Below, piece by piece: positions 11,399 to 23,224 of a stretch of 64,000 nucleotides of DNA. Position 1 is the first letter of the stretch. The number at the start of each line of letters is the position of its first letter. The DNA is from Anabas testudineus. Lineage: Eukaryota > Chordata > Actinopteri > Anabantiformes > Anabantidae. The stretch is taken from positions 20,805,333-20,869,332 of the forward strand of contig NC_046614.1 of the NCBI RefSeq assembly GCF_900324465.2, written 5' to 3'. Below the pieces are notes generated by a model. The model was not told the DNA's origin, made no database searches, and saw only the letters and a program-made list of their open reading frames with translations. The translations under genes were made by a program, and so were the position numbers.

Positions 11399-12071
11399 AC
11401 CCCTACTCAGTGGAGTTAGTACCAGACAAACTGAGACGACCATGTTGGTCAAAGATTACTGGAACTGAATTCTATGAAATTTATGAAGTTGCTCATCTGT
11501 ATGAACAGAAGGATGTTTATGTCAATAATTCCTGTTGGGAAGAAAATAACGTTTCCTATGGAGACAGTGAAACATGTCAACATTATCTTTCATAAGAAAG
11601 AACCTTTGTCATTCTTGGTGAATGAATCAAATTATAATAGAAGCAAATGAGCATTTACTTGTAAACTGTGGAAAACTGCTCATTAGTTTGTGCTGAGTCC
11701 TGATGAAATGAAGTATATGACTTCTTGTGTGTTAATGATCATTTTGATCAAAACTTAGATTGTCCACTGTGTGGACAGTTTCTCTAAATGTACTTATGGA
11801 TCATTTATTTAGATCTATGTGTTTTTTAGTTTTTTATCCCTTTTTCTGAAAGGTCGATTAATTAACCTGATACTGTCAAAGACAGGAATGTCAGTGAACG
11901 TTCTTATAAAAATTATTTGGCTTTATTGATGAGCCTCGATCACATTGTGATCATGTTAACTTGATCTTATTAAGATATTTTTTGTTTGCCTTTGTTCTAA
12001 CGGGTAAAAATGTTTAATTTGAAATAATCAGGTCTTAATTATGTAAGACTGTGTCATCTCGTACTGTTGGT

Positions 12072-12161
12072 GTCTTTTGTAAAGACGACTGTTCCTCTAC
12101 TCTGTTTGAGTACACTGTGTCTTGGAGATGTTACCAAGTTATTGTTGTGATGTATCATCAC
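12072..12161 (+). other. 3'UTR four-hairpin element, copy 2
   Basis: HP1 GTCTTT-TGT-AAAGAC (12072-12086), HP2 TACTC-TGTTT-GAGTA (12098-12112), HP3 CTTGG/CCAAG (12121-12138), HP4 GTGATG-TAT-CATCAC (12147-12161). AATAAA at 12212-12217. Confidence 0.6.
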
Positions 12162-12329
12162 ATATATCTGCTTCATGTCAAATATTTTATATTTGATTAC
12201 TGACTTGTTGAAATAAACAAAAATACAATTTATTCTACTGTATTTTGTGCTCTTGATTGTTCTTTAAAGAACACATACAATATACAGCTTTCAAGCCATC
12301 AAAGCAAGTGCTGACATTATTATGTGTAT

Positions 12330-12720
12330 TATTCAGCTCTTCAGCTCCTCAACTCAATCATTCAGGTCCACTGCTCTCGGCCAGTGAACGACGTCTGGTG
12401 GTACCCGCACCACACAGTCGACACCAAGGAAAACTGTTCAACTCAGTGATCCCACGAGCTGCCAAACTCTGCATGCTCAGCCACCTCACTTTCAATATTT
12501 AAAAAACTGCTGAAAACAGAACTCTTCCACATCTTCTTTTGCAAAAAAAATAATACATTTCTGCTCTCTTGTACTTACATTTCATGAAACTTAAACACTT
12601 TTTTGATGGCACTTTGCTCTGATGTTTTTGTCCTCGACTTAGATTTTGTTTTTCTTGCCTTGTTCCCCACTTGTAAGTTGCTTTGGATAAAAGCATCTGC
12701 CAAATGAGTAAATGTAAATA
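12330..12720 (+). mobile_element. 5'-truncated L2-type LINE 3' end
   Basis: The sequence resembles the end of an L2-like reverse-transcriptase ORF (pattern of serine/proline-rich C-terminus with CCACGAGCTGCCAAACTCTG). It finishes with TTGTAAGTTGCTTTGGATAA, AAGCATCTGCCAAATGA and a GTAAATA-type tail, the hallmark 3' end of fish L2 LINEs and their SINE partners. It lies about 110 bp past the poly(A) signal of copy 2 and is not present beside copies 1 or 3. It is a dead, truncated insertion. Confidence 0.75.
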
Positions 12721-12879
12721 TGTGTCATGTTTGCTGTGTCATTTTGGGTCAGTTGCCTAATTTTGGTGTGTTCACATGTGAAAACATTACAGTGACACAT
12801 TTTCTCCTAGAAGAGTTGTGAAGCAAATACAGATAATTTGAGATACAATAAAACACAGCTGTACTGATCCTACAGAAAA

Positions 12880-13670
12880 ATCTCAGTGTGGAAACCAGGG
12901 GAAAACAGACTCACAGAGCTCAGAATGGACAATAAATCAAGATCTCTGTCACAGATTTAGTGATAAATACAACAAATCACTCTGGTGGCCTGTAATATTT
13001 ACTGCTTCTGAATTTGCTGTGACTCTCCAAACACAAGCTTGAAAAGTTTGTAACTTATAAAATACAAATTTGCTGTAAAATGAATTCAAGTGATGTCTTT
13101 TGTAAGTTCTTAGATTTTTTTGCATAGCATGTGGCTGACTTTGAATCAGTGGACAAAGTGTGGGAAAGCTTTGAAGAAGAGAGTCACAGTTCAAGTTGAT
13201 TTGCATCATTAACCACACCAGCAGCCGCCAATTGTCCTGAGGGAGTCGGCACACGTCAGGAAACACCTGCCTCAATCTCCCACCACCATCTAAAGACATC
13301 AAATACTGAATGATCTGAGAAACGTGTGTGATTGTTAGTGGGTGTTAATATTCTTTAATACTGAAAATTGTAGAAGTAAGTATGCAAGTGATGTATTATT
13401 GCTGACAGTAGCTGTATTGCTTTATTACATTTAAACTATAGTATCAACCAATCAGGGTCCTTCCCTCCAGATGGTTGGTGACGTCAGGCTCTTTCTCTGT
13501 TACTGCACATGAGCAACCTCCATCACAAAAGGTCCTTTCAAAGTCCCTTTGTAGTGCACTGACCACACCATTCAAAGACTGCGTGTGGGAAACTGAGAGC
13601 AACTTTCTACTCACACCAACCACAGGACAGAGGACACATCTGCCACTTCTGGACAGCAGCAAGACTCTGT
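12880..13670 (+). promoter_or_regulatory. enhancer modules A (eroded), B and C between copies 2 and 3
   Basis: A remnant about 12880-12960 with GTGTGGAAA (12886-12894) and GGACAATAAAT. Module B 13140-13300 with GTGTGGGAA (13158-13166). Module C 13443-13670 with GTGTGGGAA (13583-13591). This trio is nearly the same as 8225-9020 and carries the same eroded A site, so the two arose by duplication. No her relic follows it here. Confidence 0.6.
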
Positions 13671-14019
13671 GTTAGTTTAAAAATGTACAGAAGGACTTCT
13701 ACTGTGGTTTGAAAGTCTTTGCAGCTCTGAAAATATCTGGTTTGATTTTGAATTAAAGTAGAACAACATGATAAACTGCAAACACTATGACCCCATGTTT
13801 AAGTATTATGACATGAGGATGTATTCAGTGGGTGTTTTATTCAGCCATTTAATGTTAAGCAGAATTTCATGACAATACATAAACAGCACATGAACTCAAC
13901 AGATTTAAAAGTATGTCTGGATGATAAGCGTGGGCTCAGTACGACACTGAACTCAGCATATTATTGGATATAATAATATATTTAGAATTTTACCCCATGT
14001 GAGATTCAGCCAGTGATTT

Positions 14020-14175
14020 TGTTTCCCTCCAAATGTTCGGTGACGCCAGGCTACTTTTCTACTACAACACACGTGCAGGATCAGCTCCATTCAAAGTCCT
14101 TTTGTGGTTCACTGACCTCAGCATTCAGGAGGTCAGTGTGAGAAACTGAGAGCAACTTTCTACTCACAAGGCACA
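14020..14175 (+). promoter_or_regulatory. second module C, copy 3
   Basis: TTCCCTCCAAATG, TGACGCCAGG, ACACGTGCAGG, TTCAAAGTCC, and GTGTGAGAA (14136-14144) followed by CTGAGAGCAACTTTCTACTC, all in module C order. Its position suggests it was the C module of copy 3 itself. Confidence 0.55.
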
Positions 14176-14294
14176 ATTTAGAACAATGGAGAAAACAAAG
14201 ATTTCTGTTTCTAAAGACATTTAAATGGGCACCACGGACTGTCTGCAATAACCAGCCGATGTACTCCCAAAACATAAAAATAAGATATTATACC

Positions 14295-14380
14295 TTAGGA
14301 GCAGGAGCAGTTTCTAGGTTTTTCATTTCAGCCCACCTAATATGATAAACTATCAAAATTAGTTTAAAATATAATTTTCC

Positions 14381-14413
<33 letters not shown>

Positions 14414-14885
14414 CTAAGAAATACAGGGCATGTAGATGAAAAAATGTTTTTTTTTTTTTAAATTCTCTTTTTGTATTGTGCATATTCTGCCCTCTGTCAA
14501 TGGTGGTGTCCAGTTTAGCAGATAGCTAAACTTTTTCCGAAATGAAGGACTAAAGTTTCTAGTTTATTTACCTCCCAAATGAAAACACTGTAAAACTAAA
14601 ACATATAAAAGAAAAGATAAATAAATCAACCATATTAAAATTAACGGCACATTTAACAATCTACAAGAGCATGACATGTTTCCCATCCCAGTCAAATGAT
14701 AATAAGAGTGTGCCATGAGTGCTAAAATCTAGAGTATTAGCCTATTAGCTCAATACTAATACATGATGGAATACTCTATTTACATGCTAACGATGATTAA
14801 CATCAACAGTAGTGATGTTGTACAGTGAGAGCTAAGCCCCCCCTAAGGATGAAATCCTAGAACGACCCCAAGTCATAACATTTTT
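14295..14885. mobile_element. probable non-autonomous DNA transposon with decayed inverted ends
   Basis: The left end has GTTTCTAGG..TTTCATTTCAGCCC. The right end, read in reverse, has GTTCTAGGATTTCATCCTTA. The inside is AT-rich, with long A and T runs (about 14391-14413 and 14448-14460), and has no coding capacity. It separates the second module C of copy 3 from module D. Family not identified. The match of the two ends is imperfect, so this stays tentative. Confidence 0.4.
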
Positions 14886-15039
14886 TACATTCAAAACTGT
14901 GTAAGATTTACACAGTGAAAATCTCAGTTATACTAGAATGAAATTCATGTGCAAGTTTTAAGTTCAAGAGAAAAAAATGCACTAAAAATATATCCAACAA
15001 TTATACAATTTACTTATGTGAGTTATACACTGATGTTTA

Positions 15040-15376
15040 TCCCACAGCTCTCATTTATGCAAGTCCTTGATCTCAGCATCAGGCATATCTGCTCTATCTA
15101 CAGGGTCACCTCTTTCCCAGAAACACAAAACTCTGAGTCCCCTCTAATAGCTGCTCCCTTGAGATTTATCTATTGTCCCAGAGGCAATAACAGCATTAAG
15201 CGTGCTGCACCATCCATTGTCTAACTGAGTCCTCTGATTGGTTGAGAGTGTGAGAAACTGCAGCCAGACCAAGACCCACACATTGATATGGAGATGTGGG
15301 ACTATAAATAAGAGGGATGAAGCCAGCAGAGATCACATTCTCTCTACAGAGACCTCTACAGCACACAGATCCAGAC
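15040..15376 (+). promoter_or_regulatory. her copy 3 promoter with module D
   Basis: TTCCCAG (15114-15120), CTATTGTCCC, inverted CCAAT, GTGTGAGAA (15248-15256), TATAAATA (15303-15310, in a TATAAATAAG context where the other copies have TATAAATAGG). Confidence 0.7.
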
Positions 15377-15975
15377 ATGGCACCTACAATCACTGCAGCA
15401 ATGACCAGTTCTCAGGAGCATCTGACTCTGACCCACAAGGTAAATTCAACACTCAACAAGACTTGAACGTGGATCATTACAGTTTGTACTTGTTTATACT
15501 AATACTATAATCCAGAACTATGTTATTAATGACTTTATTTGTCTTCCTGCAGCTCAGAAAACCTCTGGTGGAGAAGTTGCGCAGAGAGCGAATCAACAGC
15601 AGCATTGAGCAGCTCAAGTCTCTCCTGGGTCCAGAGTTCCTCAAACAGCAGCCAGACTCCAAGCTGGAGAAAGCCGACATCCTGGAGATGACGGTTTGCT
15701 TCCTGAGACGACTGCAGCAGCAGCATCAAGCTGTGGACTCAGCAGCTGTTGATCAGGGCTACTCCAGGTGTGTCCAGGAGGTGGTGCACTTCCTGTCCAA
15801 GGAGGAGGTGAAAACACAGACCCAGAGAAAACTGCTGAACCACTTCAACAACCTGCAGTCGTCCTCTGATAAGATCCTGAAAGAGACTGGCCTCTCTGCT
15901 CTGAGCTCCACAGTCCAGACCAACATCACCAAAGAGAAGAGTCCAGTCAACATCGCCCCCTGGAGGCCGTGGTAG
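15377..15975 (+). CDS. her4-like: her copy 3: Hes5/Her4-like bHLH-Orange repressor, long form
   Basis: Exons 15377-15439 and 15553-15975, 161 aa, bHLH about 22-76, Orange about 90-122, WRPW at the end. It is the nearest to a consensus of the long form: Asp56, Asp88, Val95, Val107 and Asn145. The 3'UTR is of the copy 1/2 class. Its upstream region is split by a presumed DNA transposon, with module D and TATA kept directly before the gene. Confidence 0.93.
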
Positions 15976-16650
15976 ACCCCTACTCAGTGGAGTTAGTACC
16001 AGACAAACTGAGACGACCATGTTGGTCAAAGATTACTGGAACTGAATTCTATGAAATTTATGAAGTTGTTCATCTGTATGAACAGAAGGATGTTGATGTC
16101 AATAATTCCTGTTGGGAAGAAAATAACGTTTCCTATGGAAACAGTGAAACATGTCAACATTATCTTTCATATAAGAAAGAACCTTTGTCATTCTTGGTGA
16201 ATGAATCAAATTATAATAGAAGCAAATGAGCATTTACTTGTAAACTGTGGGAAACTGCTCATTAGTTTGTGCTGAGTCCTGATGAAATGAAGTATATGAC
16301 TTCTTGTGTGTTAATGATCATTTTGATCAAAACTTAGATTGTCCACTGTGTGGACAGTTTCTCTAAATGTACTTATGGATCATTTATTTAGATCTATGGG
16401 TTTTTTTGTTTTTTATCCCTTTTTCTGAAAGGTCGATTAATTAACCTGATACTGTCAAAGACAGGAATGTCAGTGAATGTTCTTATAAAAATGATTTGGC
16501 TTTATTGATGAGCCTCGATCACATTGTGATCATGTTAACTTGATCTTATTAAGATATTTTTTGTTTGCCTTTGTTCTAACGGGTAAAAATGTTTACTTTG
16601 AAATAATCAGGTCTTAATTATGTAAGACTGTGTCATCTCGTACTGTTGGT

Positions 16651-16740
16651 GTCTTTTGTAAAGACGACTGTTCCTCTAATCTGTTTGAGTACACTGTGTC
16701 TTGGAGATGTTACCAAGTACTTGTTGTGATGTATCATCAC
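16651..16740 (+). other. 3'UTR four-hairpin element, copy 3
   Basis: HP1 GTCTTT-TGT-AAAGAC (16651-16665); HP2 with one mismatch, TAATC/GAGTA; HP3 CTTGG (16700-16704)/CCAAG (16713-16717); HP4 GTGATG-TAT-CATCAC (16726-16740). AATAAA 16791-16796. Confidence 0.6.
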
Positions 16741-17164
16741 ATATATCTGCTTCATGTCAAATATTTTATATTTGATTACTGACTTGTTGAAATAAACAAA
16801 AATACAATCTATTCCGTTGCATTTTGTTATTCTTTGGCATTCTGCTGTTGATAAAGTGCTTTATTGTCACTCCATAGCTCAAATCTGGTACATCATTTTT
16901 TACACATTTAACCTTGTATTTTAAATTAAAGCCGAGTACATTTTCATGTTGACTGATAAAGACTTGTTGAACTGGAATCACCTTCTTCTTCAAAAAAGAA
17001 AAAAATTGCAATTAATCATACCAGGGGTGACTTTACTATGACGAGAACCTGTGAAATTCCAGGTTAATGTCTTGGTATGTGAAAACCTTTGGATGACAGA
17101 TTTTCTCCTCGAGGAGGCTACACGTTAAGACAGCAATACACAATAAAAACAAATGTCTATTGAT

Positions 17165-18090
17165 TCTTCAGTAAAAGCTGTGAAAGGACAGAGTGCGGGA
17201 ACCTGGATCTCTAAAAGGACAATAAATGGGAACAGTCGTAGTGGTTGACTGTCTCATAATCTCAAAACCACAATTGAGTTTTCCTAATTCTCAGTCTCAC
17301 AAAATATAGTTTTTATGCCACTGAGTAGAAAAATATTTGTATTTATTTATTCTATGTATACATACTTTTTTCCTTACAGTGCATGTCTTCATGTTGAAAA
17401 CTTCCCAAAAATGCAAACGAAGGCTGTTGGTCTGACATACTGTATATACTGTTTCCAAATTTGTTAAAGATTTTCAAAATAAAATCCTAACATAAATATG
17501 CTGGAAAATTAAACAATTTGGTGGCTTTTGTAAGTTCTTATGAGAATCATCTTCTGTCACATCTTGCACCTAACTTTGAATGAGTGGACAAAGTGTGGGA
17601 AAGCTTTGAGGAGGAGAGTCACAGTTCAAGTTGATTTGCATCATTAACCACACCAGCAGCCGCCTATTGTCCTGAGGGAGTTGGCACACTTCAAAAGACA
17701 GCTGCCTCAATCTCCCACCACCATCTAAAGACATTAAATACTGAACAATCTCACAGTAAAAAAAACTTCATATTGACTGGGCTTTTATGTTTTCTACATC
17801 TGCAAACTTCACAATTAAATATGCTAATTCAGCATTATTGCCAAAGGTGCATTGCTTTATTACATTTAAACTTCAGCCTCATCCAATCAGGGTCCTTCCC
17901 TCCAGATGGTTGGTGACGTCAGGCTCTGTCTCCGTTACTGCACACGAGCAGCCTCCATCACAAAAGGTCCTTTCAAAGTCCCTTTGTAGTGCACTGACCA
18001 CACCATTCAAAGACTCCGTGTGGGAAACGGAGAGCAACTTTCTACTCACACCAACCACAGGACAGAGGACACATCTGCCACTTCTGCACA
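17165..18090 (+). promoter_or_regulatory. enhancer modules A (eroded), B and C, first set between copies 3 and 4
   Basis: A remnant 17165-17235 with GTGCGGGAA (17193-17201) and GGACAATAAAT. Module B 17575-17735 with GTGTGGGAA (17593-17601). Module C 17876-18090 with CCGTGTGGGAA (core 18018-18026). This third copy of the A*-B-C trio has its own change at the A site. Confidence 0.6.
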
Positions 18091-18494
18091 CCAGGAACAA
18101 AACCAGTGTCCTAATGGTATTCAGAGGTGCCTTGCAGTTCTTGTGTTTTGATATTGAAGCTGCCCGTATAATATGTAACTTTAGGGAATGGAGCCAGAAG
18201 CAGCATGACACCTGATCCATTCCCTGCTCAGCTTGTCAGGTATTGTTTTTCTGACATCGAACATTTTGGGAAATGCATGTGCGCTGATTAAAGTAAAAGG
18301 CTTGATGCCAGCAGAGATTGTTTCTATTTCTAATTAAGAATTGTCTTGTCCCTGTATGTGGAATAAGTCAAATCATTAAACTAAATAAGACAGACAGTCT
18401 TGCACCTTTATTTTGGTAAAACTGACAGTTTCTTGTGGTGCAATGGAAGAAGTTTATACTTAATTATTTCCCTCTTTAAAGTGGTCTTGCATTG

Positions 18495-19170
18495 TAGCTG
18501 ACATGATGCATTATAAGACACACTTCTATTGTTCCTGCAGTGAAAGGACAGAGTGTGGGAAACCAGGAGACACTCACTCACAGAGCCCCGGGGGACAACA
18601 GATCAAGACCTTTGCCCTAACAAAAGAGATTAAAAGGGACTCTGGTTCCTGCAGTGAGAATAATTTCATCCGTTTCCTATGGTAGTATCAATTTTATGAA
18701 TACTGAAATTACTATTTTCTCACTTACAGATATGCTTAAGCATGAATTGGCAGAGTATAGGGGAAAAAGATGGAGGATAGCACTGAGCATCATTAGCCTT
18801 TTTGAACCCTGTCAACAGTCCACCGTTCTCCAAAGGAATTTGGCATCAAGAAAAGCTACCACAACCTCCTGCCTTCATGTATACAGCAGGAATTTTTATG
18901 TGATTATTGATTTTTTATAATTTAATGGTCAAAACATTCCTATTTTTGAGTATTATTGAGTCAATAAGTCAATTCAACTCACTATTTTAACCTTACCCAA
19001 CCTAAACTTCCAGAGTCGTCCAATGGTGTTCATTCCCTCCAGATGGTGAGTGACAATAGGTTCTGTATCTACAACAACATGTGTCCAGGATCAGTTACAA
19101 AAGGTCCATTCAAAGTCCTGTTGTGGTCCTGACCTCAGAATCCACAGAGTCAGTCTGAGAGACTAAACCA
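18495..19170 (+). promoter_or_regulatory. enhancer modules A, B and C, second set (belongs to ghost locus)
   Basis: Module A 18495-18615 is intact: CTATTGTTCC, GTGTGGGAA (18553-18561), GGGACAACAG. Module B about 18750-18880 has lost its RBPJ core but keeps TTCTCCAAAGG and TTGGCA. Module C about 19010-19170 keeps TTCCCTCCAGATGGTGAGTGAC, with its RBPJ site gone. They lead into the gene-less remnant at 19.5 kb. Confidence 0.55.
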
Positions 19171-19479
19171 ACTTTCTGTTTAAAGATTTTTATTACATAG
19201 AGTTTTTCAGTCTTTTCAATACCAAACATTTCAATTAAATATGTAATCAGGTTATTAACAATAATCGATTCCAGTAATCATATAGTTCAGTCACATGTGA
19301 GTTATACCTTTATTAACCTACTGTACCTTAAATCACCTCTCTCTCATACGTTTGAAGGAATTATAATAATAATTCTATACTTCAAATACTTTGTTGATGC
19401 CGTTTGTAGTTGAACAGCTGCCACAGGACAGTACATATCAGCACTACTATGGGGTTTTGGTGTCTTGTTCAAGGACACC

Positions 19480-19675
19480 TCAACAAGTTCCCAGAATCAT
19501 ACAGACCCTCTGTAGATCCTTAGTAAACCTCCGCCCCACCAACACCACCTGTTCCCCTGAGATCTATTGCTCCATAGTCTATAACAGCATTCAGTATTCA
19601 CACCTGGAGACTGGAGTAACTACCAGGTAAACTGAGATGACCACATTGGTCAGAGATTACTTAAACTAGTATTAC
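19480..19675 (+). pseudogene. ghost her locus: module D fused to her 3' flank, coding part deleted
   Basis: CACCTGTTCCCCTGAGATCT, then an ATTGCTCC/ATAACAGCATTCAG stretch, matches module D just upstream of live genes. Within about 60 bp the sequence turns into GTAACTACCAGGTAAACTGAGATGACCACATTGGTCAGAGATTACT. That is the conserved flank found immediately after the stop codon in every live copy. TATA, exon 1, intron and exon 2 are all missing between the two. Seen directly: loss of the whole gene. Inferred: deletion of a former copy that had its own A-B-C set at 18.5-19.2 kb. A fish-wide repeat-like piece (TTTTGGTGTCTTGTTCAAGG, about 19452-19480) lies just before it. Confidence 0.7.
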
Positions 19676-19889
19676 CTGGCACATTCAAAACCATTCAAAA
19701 AATGTGGAGTCACTTGGAAATTTTCCTGTGTTTTTTATAACAAATTCTCTTTTGGGTTTTCCTCACAGTTGAATTGTGTATGATGGACTAAAGTGTAACC
19801 ATATTTGTTGTGGAAGAAATAAAATAAAGCAAATTAACATAAAGCAAAGAGTTTTCTCTTTAAAGAGGTGGCACATTGTCTCTATTGTG

Positions 19890-20480
19890 ATGTGTAATGA
19901 GACACACTTCTATTGTTCCTACAACAAAAAGACAGGAGTGTGGGAAACCAGAGGAAAGATTCAGATCTTTGACCTGAAAAACCTTAAGTCCATTTATTCT
20001 AAATGGACAGAGTAAAGTTTAAAGTTTACCCTCCATGTTGCTGGTATGGTGGTAAGAGTGCACACTGAGAATAAGGAGAACAGAACACACTTCTGCTATG
20101 TGTTGGTGAATCTTTAAATTCAGTGGTGCTCTCTCGCTATACCTAATATTTCTCAACCATTCTACTGGTGTAAAGTCACAAGAAACTTTTTTAAAACCAG
20201 TTAAATGACAAATGGCTAGTGAAGCCATAATAAAATAAGATTTTAGAACTTAACTTAAAATGTGACATATTGATCAATTATATTTTCTGGTGGCACTGTT
20301 TGTGTTGAGACTTTTCATAATTCTATTTGAAGAAGGGCACATGCTTATTTATCTAGTAATGGGTGAAGTTTTGGAAAGCAGAGATTGGTGTGAATGACAT
20401 CCCCTCCATGAGCAGCCAAAAACCCCCCAGAGGGATTTGGCACGCTTCAGAAAACTTCAACCTACTGATGCCAAGATCAT
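19890..20480 (+). promoter_or_regulatory. enhancer modules A and B (eroded) of her copy 4
   Basis: Module A 19890-19975 with CTATTGTTCC and GTGTGGGAA (19938-19946); its trailing ACAATAG is lost. Module B about 20365-20480 lacks a recognisable RBPJ core but keeps ATGAGCAGCC, GGGATTTGGCAC and CTTCAGAAA. No C module is seen. Confidence 0.5.
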
Positions 20481-20790
20481 GCAGTAGATCTGCTCTGTAC
20501 CGGGTCACCACTTTCCCAGACTCACACAGCTTTGAGGGTCTCTCTCCATCACTGCAGCTTTTCCCCTGAGGTCTAACCATTGTCCCCCAGGAAAATGACC
20601 CTTCAGCATGTTGCTGCTCCACATGTCTCATTGTCTCATTGAGCTCTCTAATTGGTTGAGACTCTGAGAAACTGCAGCCAGACCAGGACCCACACATTGA
20701 TATGGAGATGTGGGACTATAAATAGGAGGGATGAAGCCAGGAGAGATCACATTCTCTCTACATAGACCTCTACAGCACACAGATCCAGAC
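20470..20790 (+). promoter_or_regulatory. her copy 4 promoter with module D
   Basis: TTCCCAG (20513-20519), CCATTGTCCC, inverted CCAAT, TATAAATA (20717-20724). The proximal RBPJ site reads CTGAGAA here instead of GTGAGAA (about 20664-20670), a change unique to this copy that should weaken it. Confidence 0.68.
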
Positions 20791-21299
20791 ATGGCACCTA
20801 CAATCACTGCAGCAATGACCAGTTCTCAGGAGCATCTGACTCTGACCCACAAGGTAAATTCAACACTCAACAAGACTTGAACGTGAATCATTACAGTTTG
20901 TATTTGTTTATACTAATACTATAATCCAGAACAATGTTATTAATGACTTTATTTGTCTTCCTGCAGCTCAGAAAACCTCTGGTGGAGAAGTTGCGCAGAG
21001 AGCGAATCAACAGCAGCATTGAACAGCTCAAGTCTCTCCTGGGTCCAGAGTTCCTCAAACAGCAGCCAGACTCCAAGCTGGAGAAAGCCGACATCCTGGA
21101 GATGACGGTTTGCTTCCTGAGACGACTGCAGCAGCAGAACCAACAGCAGAAAACACTGATCAACCGCTTCAACAACCTGCAGTCGTCCTCTGATAAGAAC
21201 CTGACAGAGGAGGACTTCTGTCTTCTGAGCTCCACAGTCATGAGCAGCATCACCAGAGAGCAGAGTCCAGTCAACATCGCCCCCTGGAGGCCGTGGTAG
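20791..21299 (+). CDS. her4-like: her copy 4: Hes5/Her4-like bHLH repressor lacking Orange, short form
   Basis: Exons 20791-20853 and 20967-21299, 131 aa. The bHLH (22-76) is as in the long copies and the protein ends WRPW. Thirty residues between LQQQNQ and the KTLIN region are missing in frame. They cover the linker and most of the Orange domain (GYSRCVQEVVHFLSKEE in long copies). Distinguishing features: helix 2 ends LRRLQQQ as in long copies, unlike the other short forms (LTQLQQQ); Arg in [14 protein letters not shown] before the tail. DNA binding and TLE recruitment should persist, while partner choice set by Orange may change (inference). Confidence 0.92.
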
Positions 21300-22004
21300 A
21301 CCCCTACTCAGTGGAGTTAGTACCAGACAAACTGAGACGACCATGTTGGTCAAAGATTACTGGACCTGGTTTCTATGAAAGTCTCTACTAATATGATATT
21401 TCCTAAGGAAACAACAGCATCGATATATTTCAAGTTAAGAAAGGAGAACATGTTCTCATGCATGTTGCATGAATGATACACAGTACCTCACCATATTGTG
21501 TATTGGTACTGTTCTACTTATTCACTGTGTTGAAATATTTGCCCTTCAATAGACATATTGTCATTATGATGTTGATCTCTATAATTAGTCAGATCTGTTG
21601 TAAGATCTAAATGTTTATTCCTTTTTTAAAAGACTTTATCATAGTCACATTATTTCTGTGATACACATCAAGTATTGGTAAAATATGATGTAGTTATTTA
21701 ATGCAATGTTCATTGGTACCAACCATGATGATCACAAACCTTTATTGTCCTTTATAAGGATACTTAGATGTTCTCATTTTAAGAGTACAGAAAATGTATC
21801 TCATTTATGATTAATGCATTTAATTTTCTTGTCCATTTTACTATAAATGGTTTGTTTAATGACAAACTGTCACAGTTTTAAAGTGACAATATAATATCTA
21901 GATTTGAAAAATTAGTTCAAGTGTGGTTAAGAATGACATGACCTGTCAGTTTTTATTCTTTAATTCAGTGAACAGTGATACTGTGCCCTTGCATATTGTA
22001 AATT

Positions 22005-22091
22005 GTCTTTTACAAAGACACTTGTTTCTTTACTCTCTTTGAGTAGAGTGTCTTGTAGGAAACTACAAGCTGTATTTTTGATGTATCATCA
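22005..22091 (+). other. 3'UTR four-hairpin element, copy 4
   Basis: HP1 GTCTTT-TAC-AAAGAC (22005-22019), HP2 TACTC-TCTTT-GAGTA (22031-22045), HP3 CTTGTAG-GAAA-CTACAAG (22052-22069, a GNRA-type loop), HP4 shortened to TGATG-TAT-CATCA (22079-22091). AATAAA 22130-22135. Confidence 0.6.
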
Positions 22092-22614
22092 CCTCTTGTT
22101 GAAGCTGTCGTTATCATTGTGCCTTGCTGAATAAACAAACAAAAAAATTTCCGTTTTAACATGTATTTTTGTGTCATGGTTATCCTCTTTATATTTTTCT
22201 TTATAGTTTACATTTAACTAAAGAAGATCTCTATCACTGTCTGTAGTTTTGATAGAAAACTCAGAAGAAATTTCAGCAAAAACAATGACTGTTAATCCAT
22301 TAATTACCTGTCACATGACATTTACCAGTGGCTCACATGTGATTTTGGTGCCATTTGGTTTATATGTAGTAAGTCATGATATTAGATAAGATATGATACA
22401 AAGACATTTTGCTGCTCTTACTATTATGTTACAACTATCGGTTTTGGTTGTTGTAGTGAAATCCGTACTTAATTTTATTTTTAAAAAGAGGTCAGAGATA
22501 AAGTTGAGATGCTGACACATGTGCTGTGTCATTTTTCTGGTGGAATTCAATATGTTGGAATTTAGAAAACTTTTCAAGTGACATCATTTGCAGTAGCAGG
22601 GGCCACATGTTAGA

Positions 22615-22900
22615 GCTAATGTGATGTGTAATGAGACACACTTCTATTGTTCCTGCAGTGAAAGGACAGAGTGTGGGAAACCAGAGGAAACTCACTCACA
22701 GAGTCCTGAGGGACAATAGATTCAGACCTTTGCCCTGAAGATACAGAGAATAAAATGATGTCAGAATCTCTTTCTGCTACCACACAAGTCCAGGATCAGT
22801 AGTAAAAGCTCCATTCAAAGTACTTTTAGGTTCTGTGACCACATCATTCAGGGAGTGAGTGTGAAAAACTGACTCTACTCACACTGAACGCAGAGAACAA
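22615..22900 (+). promoter_or_regulatory. enhancer modules A and C (eroded) of her copy 5
   Basis: Module A 22615-22730 is a clean example: CTATTGT (22644-22650), GTGTGGGAA (22671-22679), ACAATAG (22713-22719). Module C about 22755-22900 has its core changed to GTGTGAAAA (22859-22867). Module B is missing. Confidence 0.6.
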
Positions 22901-23224
22901 GATGGAAAATGGAAGACATCTACAGTCTACAGCGTCACAACATCTGTCTTAAGAGAAATGTAAATAGATCATGACCATCATAGTCTCATCTAAAAGTACT
23001 GTACTATTTAAGGTAAAAAAATTAAAATAAAAAAAAGGAACAACAATGGTTAAAATTAAAACGTAACTGCACACATTATTAAGACAAAATGAAAACTCTG
23101 GCTACTTTTGAAACAGCTGCATTTAGACACAAAAATCTAATTCTGATTAGATTTTTAAATTATGTTGTGAGGTCATATAACACATAGTAAATTATTATTT
23201 ACTGATTATTACTAAATTACTATT

